Positions 24,472-32,517 of a DNA stretch of 41,125 nucleotides are shown one piece after another. The notes beneath the pieces were generated by a model. It worked only from the letters and a program-made list of their open reading frames with translations. It was not told the origin of the DNA and made no database searches. The position numbers and the translations under genes were made by a program. Source of the stretch: Granulicatella sp041433555. GTDB lineage: Bacteria > Bacillota > Bacilli > Lactobacillales > Aerococcaceae. Position 1 is the stretch's first letter. Each line of letters begins with the position of its first letter. The stretch lies in the NCBI RefSeq assembly GCF_041433555.1, contig NZ_JAPWBR010000018.1:1-41125 (forward strand). Reading direction: 5' to 3'.

Positions 24472-24480
24472 TGTTAAAAT
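24472..24480 (+). promoter_or_regulatory. Extended -10 promoter of secG
   Basis: TGTTAAAAT lies 31 bases before the secG TTG start. No good -35 accompanies it. It diverges from the HAD promoter. Confidence 0.5.
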
Positions 24481-24511
24481 TGAAAAGAATTTTAGTTAAG
24501 GAGGGAATCCT

Positions 24512-24742
24512 TTGTACAATTTGATTTTATCACTGATGGTTGTGGTATGCGTATTATTAATTATTGTTGTTGCAATGCAACCTTCAAAAACAAATGCTGC
24601 GAATTTAACAGGTGGAGCAGAGCAATTATTCGGTAAACAAAAGGCACGTGGTTTTGAGGCATTCTTAATTCGCGTAACAGTTGTTTTAGGAACAATCTTC
24701 ATGTTATTAGCATTTGCATTAGCATACATTTCATCAAAATAA
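24512..24742 (+). CDS. secG: Protein translocase subunit SecG
   Basis: SecG is the small accessory subunit of the SecYEG channel and aids SecA-driven export. The 76 residues form two membrane helices (about 3-22 and 52-73) joined by a loop with the family-typical NLTGGAEQLFGKQKARG. The start is TTG at 24512 with AAGGAGG seven bases upstream. It stands before est-rnr-smpB, the order known from bacilli and enterococci. Confidence 0.95.
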   Translation: MYNLILSLMVVVCVLLIIVVAMQPSKTNAANLTGGAEQLFGKQKARGFEAFLIRVTVVLGTIFMLLAFALAYISSK

Positions 24743-24749
24743 TAAATTT

Positions 24750-24789
24750 AAGTACAATTGTTCGGACATCCAACCAATTGTACTTTTTT
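24750..24789 (+). terminator. Hairpin with U-run between secG and the carboxylesterase gene
   Basis: AAGTACAATTG (24750-24760) pairs with CAATTGTACTT (24775-24785), followed by a T-run. Only 25 bases separate it from the next start codon, so downstream genes must depend on read-through. Confidence 0.82.
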
Positions 24790-24814
24790 ATTTGGCAGAT
24801 TAGAGGAGAGTTAT

Positions 24815-25543
24815 ATGGAAGCACTATGGTTAAGAAAAGAAAGCAATACAAGAGCGGTGATTTTATTTCATGCTTATACAGGAACACCTGCGGATGTGAG
24901 AATGCTTGCGCAGTTTTTATATCGTCATGATTATGCAGTCTATGTTCCAGTATTTTCTGGCCATGGAACTCCAGATGTGGAAGATATCTTAGCAAGTTCT
25001 CCTGAGGCTTGGTACGATGATGCTAAACGTGCTGTCGACTTTGTTCGAGGACAAGGCTATCACACGGTTAGTGCCTTTGGATTATCGATGGGCGGTATTA
25101 TGGCGACTAAATTAGCAACCGAACATCTAGTGGAATATGCGGGCACATTTTGTTCTCCGGTATCTTCTGGGAATCCTCAGTTGCCAGGACTGTTTCAAAG
25201 TTTTATGATGTATGCGAAGGCATCTTATAGAAATGTAGGACGACCATTTGATGAAGCTGAAATGAAGGAAAAAGCACAAAAACAATTAGCACACATTCAA
25301 TCATTTTCAAGTGACGTTGCTTCACATTTAGACGAAGTGACAGGAAGTTTTTATATTGCACAAGGGGAACAAGATACACTTGTCGATCCAGAGTCTTCTC
25401 TTGAATTAAAAGAGGGCCTCATTAACGCACAAGTGGAGTTACATTGGTATGAAGAAGCAGGGCATGTGATTACGGTTAGTCCTGTTAGAAAGGAATTCCA
25501 AGAGACTGTTCTCTCTTTTCTAAATCAACAAGAATGGAGGTAA
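24815..25543 (+). CDS. est: Carboxylesterase (Est30/YvaK family alpha/beta hydrolase)
   Basis: The 242-residue cytoplasmic alpha/beta hydrolase has the nucleophile Ser91 in FGLSMGG, the probable Asp187 in GEQDTLVD and His217 in EAGHVIT. HAYTGTPADVRML supplies the oxyanion-hole strand. Est30-like enzymes hydrolyse short acyl esters; the natural substrate is not known. The ATG at 24815 is chosen for AGAGGAGAG upstream; a start 19 codons earlier lies inside the terminator hairpin. The gene precedes rnr by four bases. Confidence 0.88.
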   Translation: MEALWLRKESNTRAVILFHAYTGTPADVRMLAQFLYRHDYAVYVPVFSGHGTPDVEDILASSPEAWYDDAKRAVDFVRGQGYHTVSAFGLSMGGIMATKLATEHLVEYAGTFCSPVSSGNPQLPGLFQSFMMYAKASYRNVGRPFDEAEMKEKAQKQLAHIQSFSSDVASHLDEVTGSFYIAQGEQDTLVDPESSLELKEGLINAQVELHWYEEAGHVITVSPVRKEFQETVLSFLNQQEWR

Positions 25544-25547
25544 AGAA

Positions 25548-27842
25548 ATGAGACAATCATTAGAAGAAATCTTAATGAATTTCTTTATGGAACATGAATC
25601 CGAAAGTTTTTTTGTTCAAGAAATTAGTGAGCATTTCGGATTTACTGCTTCAAAGGACTTTAAGATTTTAGTGAAACAATTAGCTGACCTCGAAGATTCT
25701 GGAAAAATTGTATTGACACGACAAGGTAAATTTGGATTCAATCAAAAAAATCGTACGTTAGAAGGAACATTCCGATTAAACGATAAAGGATTTGGTTTTG
25801 TAACAGTTGAAGAAGGCAAACCAGATATTTTTATCCCAAGAACGGATGTCCATGGCGCTATGGATGGAGACACAGTTGCGATTCGTATCGTTCAAGAAGA
25901 AAATCCTTATAACGATAAAGCCGCAAGCGGAACGATTGTGAAAATCTTAGAACGCGCTGTGAAGCAAGTGGTGGGGATTTATACACGTTATCCCTCGAAG
26001 ATTATGCTGCAAACAGGCTATTGTGGCGAAATTGCAATAAAAGATTCTAAATTAAAGAAAACGAAATGTTATGTGACTAGAAAGGGATTAAACCCAGTTG
26101 ACGGAACCGTCGTTATTGCCGAAGTGGAACATTATGAAACAGAGCGTCACGAACTCGTCTTGAAGGCGCATATCGTCAAAGAAATCGGCTATAAAGACGC
26201 TGTCGGCATGGACATTTTAATGATTTTACATCAATTAAAAATCCCAACAGTATTCCCAGAATCAGTATTAGAGGAAGCCAACCGTGTGAGTGAAACCATC
26301 TCACCGGAAGAAATCGAAGGGCGTGTGGATTTACGCCAAGAATTAACCGTGACGATTGACGGAGCAGACGCCAAAGACTTAGATGATGCGGTGGCTCTTG
26401 TTAAACGTGAAGATGGAACCTTTGTATTAACGGTATCCATCGCTGATGTTTCTTATTATGTAACGGAAAATTCCGAAATGGATAAGGAAGCATTTGAACG
26501 CGGAACGAGTGTGTATTTAACGGACCGTGTTGTTCCAATGTTACCGCAACGATTATCCAATGGAATCTGCTCGCTTCATCCATATGAAGAGCGATTAACG
26601 TTAACAGCACGCATGGAAATCGACCGTAGCGGAACGATTTACCAGCATGAGATTTTTCCAAGTGTGATTCAATCGAACGAGCGATTAACGTATGATGAAG
26701 TGAACGTATTATTCAATACGAATGAAGCTTCTGAAAAAATCACTCCAGAGATTGAAGCAATGCTTTGGAACATGAAAGAATTACATACGATTCTTGAACG
26801 TAGACGTACGGAACGTGGAGCGATTGACTTTGATACACAAGAAGCAAAAATTCTGGTGGATGAAAAAGGAGCGCCAACAGAAATCGTACTACGTGAACGT
26901 GGTGTAGCAGAGCGACTCATTGAGTCCTTTATGCTTGCGGCGAATGAAACAGTGGCTCGTCACTATGAACAAATGAAGGTGCCATTTATCTATCGTATTC
27001 ACGAAAATCCAGATAGCGAAAAACTCCAACGATTCTTAGAGTTTATTACAGCGTTTGGAATTACGATTAAAGGGAAGAACGATTCGATTACACCGAAGAA
27101 ATTGCAAAAAGCATTAAGCGAGGTACGTGGTGAACCGTATGAAGCAGTGGTATCAACGATGATGCTTCGTTCTATGAAACAAGCTAAGTACGATATCACG
27201 CCTACAGGACACTATGGACTGGCAGCGGAAGACTATACGCACTTCACTTCGCCGATTCGTCGTTATCCTGACTTAATCGTTCATCGTATGATTCGTCATT
27301 ACGGAAAACACCCAGGTCATTTATCGAAGAAAGAAGAAACGCTTCTGGAAGATAAATTACAACAAATTGCAGACCAATCATCTCGTATGGAACGACTTGC
27401 AGTACAGGCGGAACGCGATGTGAACGCATTGAAAAAAGCTGAATACATGCAAGACAAAGTCGGCGAGGAATTCGATGGAATCGTAAGCTCAGTGACAAAA
27501 TTTGGGATGTTTGTTGAGTTAGCCAATACCGTAGAAGGATTAATTCATATTTCTCACTTGAAGCAAGATTACTTTAACTTTATTGAAAGCCACATGATTT
27601 TACTTGGGGAACGTACGGGTGTTAGTTACCGTATCGGTGACCGTGTTCGTGTGAAATGTGTGAAAGTAGATGTGGAAGCTAGAGAAGTCGATTTCCTACT
27701 CGTAGAAGATGCAAAATTGGCCAAAACAGAACGTCCAAGAAAAGGCGAACGCTTTGATGAAAAGTCTTCTAAAAAGGGTAAAAAATCAAAAGGGCGCCAA
27801 CGCTTTAAAAAAGCGATTAAAACGAAAAAGAAAAGACGCTAG
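25548..27842 (+). CDS. rnr: Ribonuclease R
   Basis: RNase R is a processive 3'-5' exoribonuclease that unwinds structured RNA and degrades mRNAs released by tmRNA. The 764 residues show an N-terminal winged-helix and cold-shock domains, the RNB catalytic domain with the acidic cluster DGADAKDLDD (271-280), a C-terminal S1 domain (from about 640) and a very basic Lys-rich tail. ATGGAGGTAA supplies the ribosome binding site. It stands with smpB, its rescue-pathway partner. Confidence 0.96.
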   Translation: MRQSLEEILMNFFMEHESESFFVQEISEHFGFTASKDFKILVKQLADLEDSGKIVLTRQGKFGFNQKNRTLEGTFRLNDKGFGFVTVEEGKPDIFIPRTDVHGAMDGDTVAIRIVQEENPYNDKAASGTIVKILERAVKQVVGIYTRYPSKIMLQTGYCGEIAIKDSKLKKTKCYVTRKGLNPVDGTVVIAEVEHYETERHELVLKAHIVKEIGYKDAVGMDILMILHQLKIPTVFPESVLEEANRVSETISPEEIEGRVDLRQELTVTIDGADAKDLDDAVALVKREDGTFVLTVSIADVSYYVTENSEMDKEAFERGTSVYLTDRVVPMLPQRLSNGICSLHPYEERLTLTARMEIDRSGTIYQHEIFPSVIQSNERLTYDEVNVLFNTNEASEKITPEIEAMLWNMKELHTILERRRTERGAIDFDTQEAKILVDEKGAPTEIVLRERGVAERLIESFMLAANETVARHYEQMKVPFIYRIHENPDSEKLQRFLEFITAFGITIKGKNDSITPKKLQKALSEVRGEPYEAVVSTMMLRSMKQAKYDITPTGHYGLAAEDYTHFTSPIRRYPDLIVHRMIRHYGKHPGHLSKKEETLLEDKLQQIADQSSRMERLAVQAERDVNALKKAEYMQDKVGEEFDGIVSSVTKFGMFVELANTVEGLIHISHLKQDYFNFIESHMILLGERTGVSYRIGDRVRVKCVKVDVEAREVDFLLVEDAKLAKTERPRKGERFDEKSSKKGKKSKGRQRFKKAIKTKKKRR

Positions 27843-27853
27843 GAGGTTCGTGA

Positions 27854-28318
27854 ATGCCTAAAGGAACGAACGATAAAGTGCTCGCACAAAATCGAAAAGC
27901 AAGTCATGACTATACCATTCTTGAAACGATTGAAGCTGGGATGGTCTTAACTGGAACAGAAATCAAATCGGTTCGTCAAGCGCGTATCAATTTAAAAGAT
28001 GGATACGTGAGCTTGAAGCAAGGAGAAGCTTTTCTTGTAGGTGTCCATATTAGTCCGTTTGAACAAGGGACACTGTTCAATCATGACCCATTAAGAACGA
28101 GAAAATTATTGCTTCATAAAAAGCAAATCAACTATTTACTGGAGCAAGTAAAGCAAGCCGGAAATACGGTAGTGCCGCTAAAGTTCTACATTAAAAATGG
28201 CGTTGCAAAGTTGTTAATCGGAGTTGCGAAAGGGAAGAAAAATTACGATAAACGTGATGCCTTAAAGCAAAAGGATATGAAACGCGAAATCGATCGTGCA
28301 ATGAAAGAAAGATATTAA
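27854..28318 (+). CDS. smpB: tmRNA-binding protein SmpB
   Basis: SmpB binds the tRNA-like part of tmRNA and positions it in the decoding centre of stalled ribosomes. The 154 residues contain KASHDYTILETIEAGMVL, LTGTEIKSVRQARINLKDGY in two parts, and a basic C-terminal tail KKNYDKRDALKQKDMKRE that enters the mRNA channel. AGGAGG precedes the ATG. In many relatives ssrA follows smpB directly; here it lies about 27 kb away on the other strand. Confidence 0.97.
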   Translation: MPKGTNDKVLAQNRKASHDYTILETIEAGMVLTGTEIKSVRQARINLKDGYVSLKQGEAFLVGVHISPFEQGTLFNHDPLRTRKLLLHKKQINYLLEQVKQAGNTVVPLKFYIKNGVAKLLIGVAKGKKNYDKRDALKQKDMKREIDRAMKERY

Positions 28319-28323
28319 AGAGG

Positions 28324-28352
28324 AAGGCTGGACAAATTGTCCAGCCTTTTTT
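28324..28352 (+). terminator. Terminator of the secG-est-rnr-smpB string
   Basis: AAGGCTGGACAA (28324-28335) pairs with TTGTCCAGCCTT (28337-28348), followed by TTTT, six bases after the smpB stop. Confidence 0.92.
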
Positions 28353-28365
28353 GCATGCAAAAAAT

Positions 28366-28393
28366 ATTTCATTACCATATATGGTAATGAAAT
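28366..28393. repeat. Perfect 28-bp palindrome upstream of the vex operon
   Basis: The sequence ATTTCATTACCATA and its reverse complement form a perfect 14-base-arm palindrome, flanked by an A-run on the left and TTTT on the right. It may be a second, bidirectional terminator behind smpB or an operator of the following operon. The arms contain TTTCAT/ATGAAA, the same hexamer found in the tandem repeat at 28408. Confidence 0.85.
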
Positions 28394-28407
28394 TTTTCAA
28401 AAAAGAA

Positions 28408-28429
28408 ATTCGTTTCATATTCGTTTCAT
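28408..28429 (+). promoter_or_regulatory. Tandem 11-bp repeat, probable response-regulator site
   Basis: ATTCGTTTCAT occurs twice without a gap (28408-28418 and 28419-28429), so the copies are one helical turn apart on the same face. OmpR-family regulators bind such direct repeats. The operon behind it ends with an OmpR-type regulator gene (31861-32517), which I infer is the binder. The second copy abuts the likely -35 region. Confidence 0.65.
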
Positions 28430-28430
28430 A

Positions 28431-28458
28431 TTGGGAGTGCAAACTAACAGTACAGAAT
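28431..28458 (+). promoter_or_regulatory. Possible promoter of the vex operon
   Basis: TTGGGA (28431-28436) and CAGAAT (28453-28458) are spaced by 16 bases. Both are poor matches, as expected for an activator-dependent promoter. Confidence 0.35.
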
Positions 28459-28480
28459 AGGAAAGGAAGTGGGAGAGCAC

Positions 28481-29764
28481 ATGGATTGGAAAAAGAGAGC
28501 GGGTGCGTATCTTGTTCGCAAGAAGATTCGTACAGGAATATTATTTTTCATCATGATGCTAATTACAGCAGCTGTCTTGGCGGTCCTCTCGATGCAAGAA
28601 AGTACAGGGAAGGTTCAAACGAAGTTGTTAGAACTATCGAATTCAGGGTTTCAAATTGAATCCCTCTTACAAGATGGGAACATCGAACAAAAGAAATTGT
28701 CTCAAGTAGAACAAGTTGAGGGAGTGAAAGAGACGCAGTATGAATTTGATGGCATCGGTCAACTAGAAGACGCAAAGGCCGTTGAAAGAGAACAAGCGGT
28801 CCAACTCGATCAAGGAAATATGGGGGAACTTGTGGGGTATCATGGTGTCACTTCTAGTAATCAGGAGCTAAATTTTGCTAGTGGAGCGCTAAATCTTAAA
28901 GAAGGTCGTGCGTTAACAAAAGACGATTCCGGAAAAGTTCTCGTACATGAAGAGCTTGCAAAAGAAAACAATTGGACAGTCGGAAGCAAGATTAAATTGA
29001 AGAACTTCCAAAACGGGGACGCTACTGCAAACAGTAAAGAAGTAACGGTGGAAATCGTCGGGATTTTCAATGGGAAGTTATCAGAGCAATCGACAGGATT
29101 GACGAGTGACTTAACAGAAAATCGCATCTATATGGATTATAAAACGAGTCAAACATTAATCGGGAAAGATGAATCGAATGCCATTGTTCATCGTGCGATT
29201 TTTACGGTGAAAGATCCATCAAAATTAGAAGAAGTGATTTCTAGAGTAAAAGTACTTCCTCTCAAGTGGGATGGGATGCAACTTTCTAAAAATGAGCAAG
29301 TATTTGAACAGGTGGCCTCGCCTATCCAAAACTTCAAATCGCTCATGACATTGTTGACGAGTTCTGTATTTGTATTAGCAGTAATTGTTTTATTTTTAAT
29401 TTTATTATTTACATTAAGAGAAAGAATCCATGAGTTTGGAATTTTGATGTCGGTCGGAATTTCAAGAAAAGAAATTATCGCGCAAATCTTATTAGAACTC
29501 TACACCGTTGCGGCAACGAGTTCGATTTTCGCTCTTATGTTGGGAAGCTTTGTAGCTAAACAATTTTATACTGGTCTCTTATCTTCGGATGAGATTCCAA
29601 TACAAGTGAAATCATTATTTGAATCGAGCTTGCCAGAGTTCAGTCTGATGCAAGGACTGCTAACCATTGGAGTCGTCCTAATCATTATTGCACTAGCCGT
29701 TCTATTTAGCACGGCAGTCATTTTAATGAAGAAACCGAAGAAAATTTTAAGTCAAATGAACTAA
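28481..29764 (+). CDS. vex1: ABC transporter permease, Vex1-like (FtsX/MacB family)
   Basis: The 427-residue permease has one N-terminal helix (about 18-38), a large extracytoplasmic domain (about 40-285), then three helices, the layout of FtsX/MacB-type type VII ABC systems that push substrates outward or transmit force instead of importing. The order permease, ATPase, permease, response regulator, kinase, with these lengths, matches the pneumococcal vex123-vncRS locus as I remember it. The ATG at 28481 is used with GGGAG upstream; a GTG four codons earlier lies too close to its ribosome binding site. The substrate is unknown. Confidence 0.82.
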   Translation: MDWKKRAGAYLVRKKIRTGILFFIMMLITAAVLAVLSMQESTGKVQTKLLELSNSGFQIESLLQDGNIEQKKLSQVEQVEGVKETQYEFDGIGQLEDAKAVEREQAVQLDQGNMGELVGYHGVTSSNQELNFASGALNLKEGRALTKDDSGKVLVHEELAKENNWTVGSKIKLKNFQNGDATANSKEVTVEIVGIFNGKLSEQSTGLTSDLTENRIYMDYKTSQTLIGKDESNAIVHRAIFTVKDPSKLEEVISRVKVLPLKWDGMQLSKNEQVFEQVASPIQNFKSLMTLLTSSVFVLAVIVLFLILLFTLRERIHEFGILMSVGISRKEIIAQILLELYTVAATSSIFALMLGSFVAKQFYTGLLSSDEIPIQVKSLFESSLPEFSLMQGLLTIGVVLIIIALAVLFSTAVILMKKPKKILSQMN

Positions 29765-29775
29765 GGAGTGTTTTT

Positions 29776-30420
29776 ATGTCAGTATTATCATTAGAAAATA
29801 TTTATTATCGATACGAGGATTCTCAAAAATATGTATTGAATGATCTGAATGCCACTTTTGAAGAAGGAAAATTCTATGCGGTCGTTGGTAAATCCGGAGC
29901 TGGGAAATCAACTTTCTTATCGCTATTAGCAGGATTAGATAGCCCAACGAAAGGAAAAGTGTGTTTCAATGGGCAAGATATTGCGCAAGGGTCATACAGT
30001 GAACATCGTCGTGACCATATTTGCTTAGTGTTCCAAAACTATAATTTAATCGATTATTTAACACCTCTTGAAAATGTAAGACTCGTAAATGGAAAAGCAA
30101 CCAAAGATATCCTATTGAAATTAGGTTTAGAGGAAGAATTAATTCATCGTAATGTATTGAAGCTATCAGGTGGGCAACAACAACGGGTTGCGATTGCGAG
30201 AGCGCTTGTTTCAAAGGCGCCAATTATTTTAGCGGATGAACCAACCGGAAACTTGGACGAAGGAACAGCCGCAGAAATTATCGATATCTTAAAAATGGCA
30301 GCACATGAAAGTGGAAAATGCGTCATCGTAGTGACTCACAGCCCGCAAGTAGCCGCTGCGAGTGATGAAGTGTTGGAATTAGAAGACGGAAAACTAAAGA
30401 AAGTAAGAGGGGAAAAATAG
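29776..30420 (+). CDS. vex2: ABC transporter ATP-binding protein, Vex2-like
   Basis: The 214-residue cytoplasmic ATPase powers the two flanking permeases. It has Walker A GKSGAGKS (38-45), the Q-loop VFQNYNLIDYLTPLENV, the signature LSGGQQQR (130-137) and Walker B IILADEP with catalytic Glu155, followed by the switch His in VVTHS. This is the LolD/MacB ATPase type. AAGGAG precedes the ATG. The next gene starts directly after its stop. Confidence 0.93.
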   Translation: MSVLSLENIYYRYEDSQKYVLNDLNATFEEGKFYAVVGKSGAGKSTFLSLLAGLDSPTKGKVCFNGQDIAQGSYSEHRRDHICLVFQNYNLIDYLTPLENVRLVNGKATKDILLKLGLEEELIHRNVLKLSGGQQQRVAIARALVSKAPIILADEPTGNLDEGTAAEIIDILKMAAHESGKCVIVVTHSPQVAAASDEVLELEDGKLKKVRGEK

Positions 30421-31797
30421 ATGAATATCCTACAAAATGCTTGGGCATATGTCTCAAGAAAAAAGTTTAAAACCTTAATTATTTTCTTTATTTTATTCAG
30501 TATGGCAACGGTGGCCCTCAGTAGTTTAGCCGTAAAACACGCAACGGATACCGCTGCAAAAGAAACGTTTAAGTCGATTAATTCTTCGTTCTCGATGCAA
30601 ATCGACCGCAGACATAATCAAGGGACTGCTCGTGGGGGCGGGAACTTGAAAGGAAAAGATATTCAAGCGATTGAAGGAATCGAAGGTGTTCAAAAGGCAG
30701 TGAAGCGAATGGAAGTCGTAGCGGACCTTGTGGATCAAGAATTGATTCCAGCAAAAGGAGTTCGTCTTGACGCCACTCGTCAGCAACGTTTCGGAAAAGC
30801 CGCTCAAGTAACCGGAATTAATGATTCTAGCATGGATGAACGATTCGCGGCGCAGACTTTTACGCTAACAGAAGGGCGCCATATTAAGGATGACGATACA
30901 AATGTGGCGTTAGTACACGAAGACTTTGCTAAGAAAAATAATTTAAAAGTCGGCGACAAGTTCAAGTTGAAATCAAACATCTATGATGCAGATAACGAAA
31001 AGCAAGCCAATAACCAAACCGAAGTGACGATTGTTGGTCTGTTCGGAGGTAAAAATAAAGGTGGAGTCACAGCGCCACAAGAATTATATGAAAATACGAT
31101 TTTAACGGACTTGAAGACAAGTGCTTTAATGTATGGCTATACAGATGCGGATGCGATTTACCTGGATGCTACTTTCCTTGTCGGTGGTCAATACGACATT
31201 GATAAGGTGATGGAGCAAGCGAAGAAATTGGGAATTGACTGGAAGGCATATACGCTCATTAAGAGTAGCCAAAACTACCCAACACTTCAAAAATCAATTA
31301 ACTTAGTATACGGCTTAACGGATAAACTATTCCTTGGAAGTCTGATTTTCTCTGCGATTATTTTAGTGCTCGTTCTCTTCTTATGGACAAATAGCCGCAG
31401 AAGAGAAATCGGTGTCCGTTTGGCGCTTGGAATGACGAACAAAACGATTATCGCGCAAATGCTGTGCGAAGTAGGAATGGTCAGCATTGCCAGCTTTATC
31501 GCTGCGATTCTTGCAGGTGGACCTGTCAGTGAATGGGTTGGAAAACTCATCTTAGGGCAAGTCAATAGTAGCCTTGGCACGCAACTGGCGAATGAAGCGA
31601 AATCAGCAAACCTTGGTGGTGGAGCAGCCGTGGACGGCTTCAATAAGACATTGACAGAATTATCGGTGACAGTATCCAATATGGATAAAGCAACGGTTGT
31701 TGGTCTTGGGCTTGTGGTCATTGTCATTGCAGTTCTCCTAGGAAGTGCGTTTATTTTACAAAAATCTCCGAAGAGTTTATTGCAAGATACGGAATAA
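30421..31797 (+). CDS. vex3: ABC transporter permease, Vex3-like (FtsX/MacB family)
   Basis: This second permease (458 residues) has an N-terminal helix (about 18-38), an extracytoplasmic domain to about 295 and three C-terminal helices, with a variable loop between the second and third containing an Ala/Gly-rich stretch. It would pair with Vex1 into a heterodimer on the ATPase. GAGGGG at the end of vex2 serves as ribosome binding site; there is no gap between the genes, so their translation is coupled. Confidence 0.85.
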   Translation: MNILQNAWAYVSRKKFKTLIIFFILFSMATVALSSLAVKHATDTAAKETFKSINSSFSMQIDRRHNQGTARGGGNLKGKDIQAIEGIEGVQKAVKRMEVVADLVDQELIPAKGVRLDATRQQRFGKAAQVTGINDSSMDERFAAQTFTLTEGRHIKDDDTNVALVHEDFAKKNNLKVGDKFKLKSNIYDADNEKQANNQTEVTIVGLFGGKNKGGVTAPQELYENTILTDLKTSALMYGYTDADAIYLDATFLVGGQYDIDKVMEQAKKLGIDWKAYTLIKSSQNYPTLQKSINLVYGLTDKLFLGSLIFSAIILVLVLFLWTNSRRREIGVRLALGMTNKTIIAQMLCEVGMVSIASFIAAILAGGPVSEWVGKLILGQVNSSLGTQLANEAKSANLGGGAAVDGFNKTLTELSVTVSNMDKATVVGLGLVVIVIAVLLGSAFILQKSPKSLLQDTE

Positions 31798-31830
31798 AAA
31801 TGCAAGGGTCTAGTCGCAAGACCAATTGAT

Positions 31831-31839
31831 TGATATAAT
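31831..31839 (+). promoter_or_regulatory. Internal extended -10 promoter before vncR
   Basis: TGATATAAT is a perfect extended -10 about 22 bases before the start of the regulator gene. It could keep the two-component pair expressed when the upstream promoter is silent. Confidence 0.6.
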
Positions 31840-31860
31840 AGCGAAAAAGAGGTGATGGTT

Positions 31861-32517
31861 TTGAATTTATTAGTCGTTGAAGATGAAGGAGCGATTCGCG
31901 AAGGTGTTCGCGAATATTTAACAGAGCAAGGATTTCATGTGTTTGAAGCAGAAGATGGAGTAGAGGCGCTTGAAGTATTTGAAAAAGAGTCGATTGATTT
32001 AATCTTATTGGATATTATGATGCCTCGAAAAAATGGCTTTGAAGTGTTAGAAGAGGTACGAAAAACAAGTAAACTTCCTATTCTAATGCTAACGGCCCTT
32101 CATGACGAAGAGACACAGGTGAGAACGTTCGAACTGCTCGTTGATGGATTTATTCAAAAACCTTTTTCACTCGTCGTTTTGCATAAGCAGATTGAAGCCG
32201 TATTGAAGCGTCACTACGGAGAAATGAATGTGTGGAACTATGAGTCTACGAGTGTGAATTTCACCAGTTTTGAAGCCAGAGTAAATGGGCAAATCGTGGA
32301 AGTTACCGCAAAGGAACTGGCGATTTTAAAACTGCTCGTGGAATATCAAGGACAAGTGTTGAGTCGTGCTCAAATTTTAGATCACGTGTGGGCAGCTCAT
32401 GAAGATCCACCATTTGACCGTGTTGTGGATGTGTATATCAAGCAATTGCGAAAAAAACTATTGTTGGATTGTATCGTGACCGTTAAAAATGTCGGATACA
32501 AGTTGGAGTTAAGATGA
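31861..32517 (+). CDS. vncR: OmpR-family response regulator, VncR-like
   Basis: The 218-residue regulator has a receiver domain with acidic pocket Glu7-Asp8, phospho-acceptor Asp51 in LILLDIMMP, Thr78 and Lys100, and a C-terminal winged-helix DNA-binding domain ending in VDVYIKQLRKKL and VKNVGYKLE. The start is TTG at 31861, because GAGG is then eight bases away and the protein begins MNLLVVEDEG as in its relatives; GTG and ATG two to three codons upstream overlap the ribosome binding site. It overlaps the kinase gene by four bases. Confidence 0.88.
   Translation: MNLLVVEDEGAIREGVREYLTEQGFHVFEAEDGVEALEVFEKESIDLILLDIMMPRKNGFEVLEEVRKTSKLPILMLTALHDEETQVRTFELLVDGFIQKPFSLVVLHKQIEAVLKRHYGEMNVWNYESTSVNFTSFEARVNGQIVEVTAKELAILKLLVEYQGQVLSRAQILDHVWAAHEDPPFDRVVDVYIKQLRKKLLLDCIVTVKNVGYKLELR

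Noticed and set aside
28351..28659. Open frame of 102 codons over the vex leader, considered as a Pep27-like peptide gene
   Set aside because: It overlaps the start of vex1 in another frame, runs through the palindrome and tandem repeat, lacks a ribosome binding site and shows no peptide-like character.
31287..31805. 172-codon minus-strand frame opposite the end of vex3
   Set aside because: No ribosome binding site, composition typical of antisense reading, and it overlaps clear membrane helices of the permease.
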